Assembly (NCBI GenBank): GCA_010279815.1
Contig: QEOQ01000214.1
Span: forward strand, 1,261,799-1,306,316
Source of the DNA: Brachionus plicatilis
Taxonomy: Eukaryota; Rotifera; Eurotatoria; Ploima; Brachionidae
Direction of reading: 5' to 3'
DNA: 44,518 bases
Shown piece after piece: positions 19,501-27,913 of this stretch (positions are counted from its first letter, which is position 1; the number at the start of each line of letters is the position of its first letter). A program made the translations under genes and the position numbers. The notes beneath the pieces were generated by a model. The model worked only from the letters and a program-made list of their open reading frames with translations, was not told where the DNA came from and did not search any database.

Positions 19501-22500
19501 TCATAATACTCTTACATTTTTGTATCTTAAAAAAAATTCGATTTTTGAAATTTAATAATTATTTGAAATTAACTAAATTAATATTCTTTGTTTTAGTTAA
19601 GAAACTTTAATTTAGCATAGTATTGCAAATCCTTAAAAATTAGCACTCATCATAGAAGTCAAAAAACAACTCTTGATGCGAAACAGCACATTTGTTATTA
19701 AAGACAATTTTTCTTAGTTGATCATTCATTTTATGCCTGTTGATTTTTATTTTATATCTTTTTTTCATACAAAAATAAATCATCCATCATGAATTTACAC
19801 CACCTGTTTATTTCGCCTTTCCAGGTGATAATGATGAATAAATAGATTTGCTTTGACATTAGTTTCATCAACGGATTCATCTTTTGTAGAATCTGACAAC
19901 TCAAAAAGATATGTTTCAGATTCAAAGGTTTCTTCTTCATAATCAGACTCCCCTGAAGGATCTGAATCAGCATCATTAGCTTTGGTTAGCTGTTCCAAGG
20001 CAAGTTTAGCTAGAGCTCGCTTTGACATTATATTTTTATTTATTTATCTTATAATAAATATATGAGAATAATTAAAAAGAAAGCTTAAATATTTAATTTC
20101 AAATAGGTGTTTTAAAAATCCCCTCCGGGCGTTTATGTGTATTTTTTTTTCTAATGTTATTTTTTAAAATTTATAGTTTTTAAAAATAAAATCAAAATTA
20201 AAATAAAATTTTAAATTTGGGGGAAAAAAAAATTCAAAAATTTTTTTTTTTTAAAGCAATTATTTACTTTTAAAGATAAAAAAAGGGTTTAAAAAACCCC
20301 CGGGCGTTCTAGTGTTAAAAGTAAATATTCATTAAAATCAATTAAAATATTTAGACCTATTTAAGTTCAATAAAAAGGAACATTTTAAAATTTTAAATAC
20401 CATTTGGCTTCAATTAACTGGTTTAATAAAATTCTACAGTTTTTAAATCTTAAGTTGTTCAAACGTATCTCCATAGAGTCAGAGACACCATCACTGGAGT
20501 ACAAATGGTTGTTACTAAAACACGGACCTCCAGTTTTTAAATAAAACACGGACCCATACTTATCTCCCCCATTAAGACTATGCCATTTATCCCCCACCAT
20601 TTTTCTAGTACAAAATTTTACCAGCTTTCACGCAAGACATAAATTTAAGTTCTAGCACAATTGGTTCGACCTTCATTTAAGCTTGAAATCAAAATAGATA
20701 GTTTTAATTAATTAAATTTATTTTTTCAATTTTTCATTTAAATAATTTTTTTTTTTAAGACTCTGTTTATTTAATTTTTTTTTTCATTTTTTAAATTTTT
20801 TCCATTATATAATTAATGAATTTAAATTTTTTTTTCTTTTTTGCATGTCACTAAAATACTTGTTACATTTGATTTAACTTGAGATTTTTTTCAAAATTGA
20901 TTGCAAAAGAGATTGATAATTAATTTTTATTATTTTGTATTAAAAAACATAAAAATATAGAGGAAGGATATTAATAAATATTCGGTCGATAAGAAAAATC
21001 GCTTAATGTTTTAGCTAATTTATTTAAAAACGATTTATTTTTTTTCAACAAATAAAAATAATTACCGAAAACTCGGTACCACTCCTCTTGAAACAATGTC
21101 AAAATTTGGGTTAATTCTATATAAACCCAAATAATACCTTCGAAGCCATACAATAAAATTATTTAATTTTTTTTTAGAATAAACCTTGAAACCTGACTTT
21201 AAACTAAGAGTAAGCGCAAAAACTTGCTTTTATTCTTAGAATAATTTTGAATTTCTTCTGGAATAAACTTGTAAAATTGTGGAGTCAAATTAAAAATTAA
21301 AAATTAACTTTTATTTTAAATTTTGTCTTTATTTAGAGTAAAAGTTAAATGAAAAATCAATTGACACCGAATTCTGATTTTTTGAAAATTATCTAATTGG
21401 AATAATTATCGGTCCATATTAACGAACCCATTTTTGATCAAAAATAAAACTTTTGCATTAGCATGATTTAATAATTTCTATTAAATTATTGTTAATTTAA
21501 AATTTTAAAATATAGAAAAATTTTTTATTGTTGAGATTTTTATATTATTTTTTGGGCTCGTTAGAATATTATATAAAACTTTTCTCTTCTAATTTATTGA
21601 AACACTTTAGATTTGAATAAAAAACATAAAAAAGAGACAAAATTTAAAAATAGTGTTTGATTTAAAATCAAAATGAAGGACGAACCTAATGTGCTAGAGC
21701 TTAGATTTTGGTCTTGCGTGAAAGCTGGTAAAATTTTGTACTAGAAAAATGGTGGGGGATAAATGGCATAGTCTTAATGGGGGAGATAAGTATGGGTCCG
21801 TGTTTTATTTAAAAAATGGAGGTCTGTGTTTTAGTAATAACCGTACAAATACCGTCAATGAAAAAAATATAAATGAAAAAAAAATTGAACGTTCACCAAA
21901 AAAATTAAATTTTCATTAAAAAAAAAATTATTTCCCAAATAAAATATAAATAAAAACAGAATAAAATTTTTGATCGATATTAGATCATTTATGTGTAAAA
22001 AATTGGCAAATTGAAGTTTCAGATCAAATTTTAAGATCAAAACGATCATTTAAAATTTCAAAACTTAATTAATCCAATGATTTTGATAATTTTTAAAAAA
22101 CAAATACTAAACATTACTAGACATGTTATGTCTAATAATAGTCCATTATCAAATAAACATCAAAATGATTGATCTCTAATTTATTTAACAAAAACAATTA
22201 ATAATTTAAACAATTCAGGTTAAGTTAATTCACAAATTCAAATATATAACTTTTATATCCATTCATTCAAACTGAAATAATTTTATTTTTCCACTTAAAT
22301 AAATTTTAAATTTAAAAAAAGTTATTTTTTTTGTCTTTAAAAGTAAATTTTCATTAAAATCAATTAAAATATTTAAACCTGCTAAAGTTCAATAAAAAGG
22401 GACATTTTAAAATTTTAAATATGAAAATAAACTTGACATGACATATTTTTGAAAAAATTTATTTTTTCTCTTTTATTTAAAAAAATATTACAATTTATTA

Positions 22501-25500
22501 TTTGATCTTTTCATCTTGATCTTAAACTTCAATTTGCCAAAAAATCTTATTAAATCTAAAGAAAATATTAGAAAAATTATTAAATAAATTATTTTGTCCC
22601 AGGTCTGCTGAACGAAGCGAGAGACATATTTGCTCAAGTGAGAGAGGCGACGGCCGATTTCAGCGATGTATGGCTCAATATAGCTCACATTTTGGTCGAG
22701 CAAAAACAATACATTCGTGCCATTCAAATGTACGAAAATTGTGCCAAAAAATTCTACAAACACACAAATACCCAATTGGTATTGTACTTGGTAAGAGCAT
22801 TGTTCAGAGCAAACAGACTGCCTGAGTGCAAGACAATGCTACTGAAGGCGCGTCACGTGGCTCCCGATGACACTCTTCTGATGTTCAACATGGCCTTGGT
22901 GCAGCAAAAACTAGCGCGTCAGGTCATGTCCGATAACAAGAGCAACCTTAAAGCCGTCCAGTCGGCAATGTACGATCTGAAGTCAGCTTGGAAAACATTT
23001 AACTTCTTGATCACGTCTGGTGAGAGCGACAAGTTCCGTGAGTTCAAGGTGGACGCCAAAATGGAGGCGAAATTCTGCGAAGATCTTCTGTCACAGGGCA
23101 AGTATTATTTGGTGCGGGCAGAGCGAATTGACGAGGAAGAGAAGGAAATGAAGAGAAAACAGGAACAAGAGATTCAACAATTGAAGCTCAAGCAAATGCA
23201 GGAGGAAATGCAGCGAGAAAAAGAGCTCGAAGAGAAGAGGCTGGCTCTGGAGCAAAAGAGAGCTGAATTTATTAAATCAACTCAAAGTCTAATGGTTGTC
23301 GAGGCGGACAAAAAGTCGGCCAAAAAAAGAGCCAAAAAGGACACTGGTGAAGTGGCTACTAGTGCCAGTGATTCGGACGCAGCTGAGGCCAAGAGCTCCA
23401 AGTCGAAAAAATCTAAGTCGAAAAAGAGACGAACCACTGAGATCAGCGATAATGATCAAGCCAGTCAGGACAGCCACGAAGCCAAAGTTTCCAAGACCAA
23501 AAAGAAAAGCAAATCTAGAATGTATGTTTTATTTTATTTTATAAAATTTCGGTTTTTTCTTCTTTGATTTTTATTTAGACCAATTTTTAAAAATAAAATT
23601 ATTTACAGTCGTGTTACGATGTCTGTATTTTACTATATTTTACGTAAATTATCGTAAATTTTCGTAAAATATAGTAAAAACCAGGTTGTCCCTAGAATCT
23701 GGAACCGGAACATGGAACCCGCAACTTTATACTAAAGTCCGGAACATTTTTCATACGGAACTGTATACTAAAATCTGGAACCAGAACATCCTAAAATCCG
23801 GGACTGATTTTAAAATAATTTACAAAATTGAATAGTTTATTTATATTGAATAGAATTGAATTGAATAGTTTCTTCCAACTTTTTTTATTGTATACTTCTT
23901 CTATTTTAATTTGGGAATATTATTTCAGCACAATCAATTTCTGATTAGCACAATGAAAAAACATTCAACACAATTCGATTTCTTCTCAGCACAAAAAATT
24001 ATATTTAAAAAAAAAAACATTTAACACAAAAAAATTGTGTTTGAAAATAATTCTTAAAGGAAATTTTTTTTCAACATAAAAATATTTATAAAAAAATTAA
24101 TTTTTTTTTAATTTTAAATTTTATTTAATGATATTTATAAGTGGAAGTTAGGTAATTAAACAAATAAAGTAAATTTCGAAGCTTTAAGAAAAGAAATTAA
24201 AAAAATTGGTCTCTAAAAAACCATTTTCCCGCATTTTCCCGCATTTTTTGCTCTACCTCTTTTAGGTTTATTGACAAATTGGTCCTTTTTTTTTAAAAAT
24301 TCTTTTAATGCCAATAAATGTGCACAATATTCTAATTTAGTGAAAAACTTGCAAGAACATTTCTTACTGTTAAGCTCAACTTTATAACAGTTTCAATAAA
24401 TTTTTTTTAAATTTTCTCATCAGGCCATTAATTTTTGTGTTGAATGCATTTATTTTATTTTTAATTTTTGTGCTAAATGTATTTTTTTCAAATTTTAATT
24501 TTTGTGTTGAAAAGAAATCATTTTGTGCTGAGCGTTTTGAAATTGTGTTGAATGGTTATTTTTTTGTGTTGAAAAGGTAGACCCTTCTAATTTTTCATTG
24601 TAATTCTATTTAAATTGTAATTTTATTTGATTTGTAATGGTATTTAGACTGTAATCTATTTATTTTGTAATTCTATTTTTGTTCTCTTGCATATTTTTCC
24701 TTTGTAAAATTCTTGTACATTATACTTACTTAATTCCACACAATACTTTCTTAGATTAAACTAAACAATGACTCTTACTGAACTAAAAAAAAAAATAATG
24801 TATTTGTCTGTTATTTTCCATCTTTTCTGCGCAATTTCGGCTACCATAGATGTCCTCCTAGTAGGTCATCTCCGCAAGCTTGCTTGCTGTAGCTTATTCT
24901 TCTTATTATTATTATTATATTTTTAAATTTAATGAAATTAACGGCTTGTGATAATTTTTATAAGAAACTTAGCGATACTGAAATAAATTTTTTAAATGAT
25001 GCAATCAAAAACTCACACAGGTTTTAAAAATTTCAACAAAAAAAAACAATATTTTTTTTTCAACTCACACTAGTCTTTTTTGCATTGTTTAATTGTATTA
25101 TTTATTAGATTAAAAATTATCTTAATTTTAATAATAGAAAAAATTTTTGAAAAATTTTGTTAAAATCATATATTTTTTAACTTTTTCTGGTTATGTGTTT
25201 TAGACTGTTCCGGTTCCATGTTTTAGAAAAGACGGTTCCGGTTCCGAGTATTAGCATGTAATTTTTAACTTGAATTTAGTTCCGGATTTTCTAATTTTAG
25301 TTCCGGATTTTAGTATATAGTTCCAAGTTCCGGATTTTATTTTGGTTCCGGGTTTCATGTTCCGGTTCCGGATTTTAGGGACAATCTAAAAACCAAAATA
25401 TCAAAAAAAAATGCAATTTTAACATTTTTTAGAAATTTTTTTTTTTAACAAAAAAAAAAAATAATTTTATTATAAATATTTTTGTGTTGAAAAAAAATTT

Positions 25501-26227
25501 CCTTTAAGAATTATTTTCAAACACAATTTTTTTGTGTTAAATGTTTTTTTTTTAAATTTAATTTTTTGTGCTGAGAAGAAATCGAATTGTGTTGAAAAAA
25601 ATATATTTTCAGAAATTTCGTGTGGAATTGTATTTAACAAAATTAACAAGTTTAATGCTTGAATTTTTTTAAAATTTGACTAATGACTTGTAGAAAATTC
25701 AATTAAATCAATTGAAAATTTTTGAATTTCAAATTAATTCAAATTATTTTTAAAGTAAAAATTCAATTCTGTCCGATGATGATGATACACAAGAAGACTC
25801 GGATTCTGAAAAGTCTAAAAAAAAGAAGAAGAAGAAGGCTAGCAAATCTAAATCAAGTAGTAAGCACGAATCTAGCAAAAAAAGTGGAGATTATAAATCA
25901 AGAGAGTATATTTCATCATCTAATGATGATGAAGAAGAGCCGAAAAACATTGCTACAGGTGATGACAGCACAAATCAGGACACGCAAGATAATTTGAGCG
26001 ATCTCGAGCAGGAAAATGCAGATGAAACGATGCAAAATGCGGAGGAAATTGAGCAAGAAGAAGAGCAGGAACAAGAATCGCCTGAACAAGAAAATCAAGA
26101 GGAAGAAAACCAGGAAGGTGAAGAAGAAAATCAAGAGGTCGATGAGGAAGCTGAAGAGCACGCTGAGGAAGAAGTAGATGAATCCATGGTTCAACAGGAA
26201 CAACAATCCGAAGAGGATAATGAATAA
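16510..26227 (+). CDS. CTR9, TPR subunit of the PAF1 complex (3 exons, about 1126 aa)
   Basis: Exons are 16510-18499, 22603-23521 and 25756-26227. Junction phases agree and rebuild conserved sequence: [19 protein letters not shown] across intron 1 and [14 protein letters not shown] across intron 2. The ATG at 16510 ([15 protein letters not shown]) is chosen because [15 protein letters not shown] is the conserved CTR9 N-terminus; codons upstream to 16480 lack an ATG. CTR9 is the TPR scaffold of the nuclear PAF1 complex, which travels with RNA polymerase II and promotes H2B ubiquitination and H3K4/K36 methylation. Residues about 40-780 are TPR repeats (for example [46 protein letters not shown]). 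About 855-925 is a charged coiled coil, and the rest is a Lys/Ser then Glu/Gln acidic tail. Human CTR9 is 1173 aa. Exon 1 is strongly GC-rich, exons 2-3 progressively less so. Donor GTCAGT/acceptor CCCAG; donor GTATGT/acceptor TTAAAG. Confidence 0.95.
18680..18906. repeat. Tandem repeat, 42-bp unit of two 21-bp halves
   Basis: Five or so copies of AACTCTGCAATAAATCTGCA plus AAATTCTGCATTAAATATTCAG, ending in pure 21-mer repeats (AACTCTGCAATAAATATGCA). Because 42 and 21 are multiples of 3, both strands stay open; the 99- and 108-aa frames here are artefacts of the repeat. It lies in CTR9 intron 1. Confidence 0.93.
18930..19150. repeat. Hairpin-rich CGTAAA repeat cluster
   Basis: CCATGTTTTACGCT pairs with AGCGTAAAATATGG (18930-18966), followed by further CGTAAAAT, CGTAAATT and ACGTAAAATTCAC words. 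The same words occur at 1373-1545, 9335, 12935, 23631, 30440-30650 and 38311-38390. Confidence 0.6.
19647..20318 (-). mobile_element. piggyBac-like element remnant
   Basis: The 5' end is on the right: the minus strand starts TTAA (20315-20318) CACTAGAACGCCCGGGGG, a TTAA-flanked terminus of piggyBac type. A related CCTCCGGGCGTTTATGTG lies at about 20122-20139 as an internal repeat. A transposase N-terminus follows (19795-20028, minus), then sequence with [14 protein letters not shown] (about 19650-19750). The other end is not identified, so the left boundary is approximate. Confidence 0.65.
19795..20028 (-). pseudogene. piggyBac transposase N-terminal fragment
   Basis: 77 codons starting [14 protein letters not shown] and continuing into an acidic Ser/Asp/Glu stretch ([20 protein letters not shown]). 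The MSKR-x-L start and acidic low-complexity N-terminus are typical of PGBD-type transposases. The frame ends before any DDD catalytic domain, and a second frame ([12 protein letters not shown]) continues briefly, suggesting frameshift and deletion. The family call rests on the TTAA terminus as much as on the protein. Confidence 0.55.
20319..20402. repeat. 85-bp direct repeat, left copy
   Basis: AAAGTAAATATTCATTAAAA to TTTTAAAATTTTAAATAC. The same sequence in the same orientation, with few changes, occurs at 22341-22425. The two copies bracket the 1336-bp TIR element. Confidence 0.7.
20507..21842. mobile_element. 1336-bp TIR transposon, non-autonomous, 8-bp duplication
   Basis: Inverted arms of about 160 bp (20507-20670 and 21683-21842) begin GGTT(G/A)TTACTAAAACAC. 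Each side is flanked by GTACAAAT (20499-20506 and 21843-21850), an exact 8-bp target-site duplication. The interior is AT-rich without an acceptable ORF; the 71-aa frame 20385-20600 crosses the element edge and is not a gene. An 8-bp duplication allows hAT, P or Merlin; GG termini do not look like standard hAT, so the superfamily is open. Confidence 0.88.
22341..22425. repeat. 85-bp direct repeat, right copy
   Basis: Matches 20319-20402 in the same orientation (AAAGTAAATTTTCATTAAAA to TTTTAAAATTTTAAATAT). It lies about 180 bp upstream of CTR9 exon 2. Confidence 0.7.
23631..23676. repeat. 46-bp palindrome with ACGTAAA words
   Basis: TACTATATTTTACG at the left pairs exactly with CGTAAAATATAGTA at the right, around TAAATTATCGTAAATTTT. 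It abuts the left flank of the following TIR element and belongs to the dispersed CGTAAA family. Confidence 0.75.
23913..24594 (-). mobile_element. Nested 682-bp MULE derivative with AACACAA-array TIRs
   Basis: Ends GGGAATATTATTTCAGCACA (left) and GGGTCTACCTTTTCAACACA (right, inverted). Flanks TTTTAATTT (23904-23912) and TTCTAATTT (24595-24603) form a 9-bp duplication with one mismatch. Both arms carry direct repeats of (T/C)CA(A/G)CACAA spaced about 18-22 bp. The interior keeps one transposase piece, the SWIM zinc finger (24213-24392, minus). Confidence 0.8.
24213..24392 (-). pseudogene. MULE transposase C-terminal SWIM zinc finger fragment
   Basis: About 59 codons, no start codon: [11 protein letters not shown] then [20 protein letters not shown], then [18 protein letters not shown] and a stop. 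CxC-(8)-CxH is a perfect SWIM core, and the basic [11 protein letters not shown] tail is the usual end of MULE transposases. The related fragment at 44063-44215 shares the HLLAL and FVNKPK blocks. No MULE catalytic domain is present. Confidence 0.8.
24842..24897 (-). repeat. Dispersed hairpin repeat, copy 2
   Basis: TACCATAGATG..CGCAAGCTTGCTTGCT as in 1201-1260. The hairpin stem here is GATG-T-CCT with AGG-T-CATC, so three stem pairs differ from copy 1 (GGA/TCC) yet still pair. Confidence 0.6.
25465..25610. mobile_element. Partial MULE arm, inverted relative to 23926-24085
   Basis: TGTGTTGAAAAAAAATTTCC through TTTGTGCTGAGAAGAAATCG and AATTGTGTTGAAAAAAATAT is the reverse complement of the left arm of the nested MULE, with high identity over about 130 bp. 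It is outside the 1.7-kb element, so it is a second, truncated insertion or a rearranged arm. Confidence 0.7.
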
Positions 26228-27913
26228 ATTTGAATTTTTAGATTTAAAATTTTTTGTTAATTTTTCAAAATTTGTATTGTTGTGTAAAACATATTAATAA
26301 AACTAATTTAGATTCCTATTTTTTTTCTATTCAAATTTAATTATATATGGTTTCTTCTTAATAAATGAATAAGATTAAAAAATTAAAAATTAAATAAAAA
26401 TCAAAAAAATCAGCATAAGACAACAAGTGACTTAAAAGCAATCTTTTAAAGATTTTTAATTACTTCAATTTAAGAATGAAATTTACCAATTTAATTTAAG
26501 TTAAATTAAATTTCGACAGCGGCTATTCAAATAAAAGCTTTCAGAATTTTTTTTTTTCAATTTTCCCAATTACACTACAAATTAAAACTAACTTGTACGC
26601 ATTTTATTCTCCGACTCTTCCTGGACTCTTCCTCTTCCTTTCCTCAACTCTTCTTCAATTATTCCCTTCCTCGACTCTTTCTTTTCTTTAACTCTTTGGA
26701 AAGGAAAGGAAGAATTGAGGAAAGGAAGAGGAAGAGTCGAGGAAGATTTGAGGAAAAGAAATGAACAAGTTAGTTTTAAATTGTACTGAACCATAATATG
26801 GTTTATTTATTTTCTTGAATAAATAAATTAAAATAGCTAATAAAAATGATGATGATTTATTTTTAAAAAATCAATTTAAAATCAATTTAAAATTTAAAAA
26901 ATTATTTTTAAATTTAATTTTTAATTAGAACTAGCTTGAAACTGACTCATTTTTGAAAGATGATAAAATAAACAATTTATTATTTTAGAGGATTAAAATT
27001 GATTATAATGATAAAAGATTCGAAAATATCTAGAAATCTAAAATTTGCGACACACAAATGAAAAAAAATTATATTTTTGTTTGAATAAATTTAAGCAAAA
27101 GTATTTTTAATATGTTTTTCTTTATACTTTTTTTGATAATTTTTTATCAAATTTTTTGTTATTCTAATCAAAATATGGTTGTAAATAAAAATCATTAGTA
27201 ATATAACTAGATTAGTTGAAAAAAACTTGATGTTTGATTGAAAATTTAATATGTGGTCATGATATTAAAAAAGTGGTATAATTTACTATTTCTTAAGACT
27301 TTTCCTACCACTCTCTAATTTTTTATCAAATTAATTTAAACCGATCATGCCATCTTTTATATTTACAAAATAATTTTTAGTCAGAAATTTATAGGAAAAG
27401 AAGATGAGATAAAATTTTTTACAGAAAACAAATTTAATTTTAATATGGAACAATATGAATTTTAATTACAAAATTTTTGGTACATAAAAAATTTATTTTT
27501 CTTATAATTAAACGGAATTAAATTAAATAAAAAATAGAAATAAATTTTCTAAAATCATCTGAATTGGGAAATTGAGTTCTGAATTCCTAAATGAACTTTT
27601 TGAACTTTTAAAAATCATTTTTCAATAATCCGACTTTTCTAATCAAATTTTTTAATTTAGCTTCATTTGTCTCAATGATTTTTAATTTAAATTTGTTTAT
27701 TAAAAAATTAAATGAGTTATTCTAAAATTTAATTGAAAATAAATATTTATAAATACAAAAAAATTAACTTTATTAAACACACGTTATAGGTTAAAATTGA
27801 TATTTTAAAATTTATGAGTTAATTTAAAATAATGAAAATATTAAATTTAAAATAATTTAAATAATATTAATTATTTTGGCTAAAAATGGCGGCCTCCAAT
27901 TTAGCTTTAAGAA
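26228..27913. other. Intergenic between CTR9 and LZTR1 3' ends
   Basis: AATAAA at 26296-26301 is a likely CTR9 polyadenylation signal. Then comes a palindromic MITE (26573-26788) and A/T-rich sequence. No LZTR1 polyadenylation hexamer in the minus orientation is obvious close to its stop. No gene seen. Confidence 0.5.
26573..26788. mobile_element. Palindromic CTCTTCC-rich MITE
   Basis: The left end CACTACAAATTAAAACTAAC and right end CAGTACAATTTAAAACTAAC (inverted) enclose pyrimidine-rich then purine-rich arms with CCTCGACTCTTCCTCTTCC-type words that fold back. TA precedes the left end, AA follows the right. Tc1/mariner-type MITE is possible. The 68-aa frame here is repeat artefact. Confidence 0.7.

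Larger units (their letters stand above)
18500..22602 (+). other. CTR9 intron 1 (4.1 kb)
   Basis: Starts GTCAGT and ends TTTTGTCCCAG. It holds a 42-bp tandem repeat, TTACGTAA-type hairpins, a piggyBac remnant, a 1336-bp TIR element and a pair of about 85-bp direct repeats, described separately. No gene of its own is seen. Confidence 0.85.
23684..25386. mobile_element. 1.7-kb TIR element with GGAAC arrays and 9-bp duplication
   Basis: The left end GGTTGTCCCTAGAATCTGGA and right end GATTGTCCCTAAAATCCGGA (read inverted) continue through GGAACCGGAACATG. Both sides are flanked by TAAAAACCA (23675-23683 and 25387-25395), an exact 9-bp target-site duplication. Subterminal arrays of CCGGAAC/GTTCCGG fill about 120 bp (left) and 190 bp (right). 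A 9-bp duplication with long structured TIRs points to a MULE-type element. It contains a second MULE (23913-24594) and a copy of the hairpin repeat (24842-24897). Confidence 0.85.
23522..25755 (+). other. CTR9 intron 2 (2.2 kb)
   Basis: Starts GTATGT and ends TTTTTAAAG. Most of it is a 1.7-kb TIR element with a MULE nested inside, plus a partial inverted MULE arm at its 3' side. The polypyrimidine tract before the acceptor is weak. Confidence 0.8.

Noticed and set aside
20385..20600. 71-aa ORF ([19 protein letters not shown]..)
   Set aside because: It crosses the boundary and target duplication of the 1336-bp TIR element, and the part inside is TIR sequence that recurs inverted at 21.7 kb.
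25722..25997. 91-aa [23 protein letters not shown]..
   Set aside because: Out of frame with CTR9 exon 3, which continues the conserved [11 protein letters not shown] reading frame from the spliced upstream exon.
26588..26794. 68-aa Lys/Glu/Arg- and Ser-rich ORF
   Set aside because: Falls entirely within a palindromic CTCTTCC/GGAAGAG MITE.
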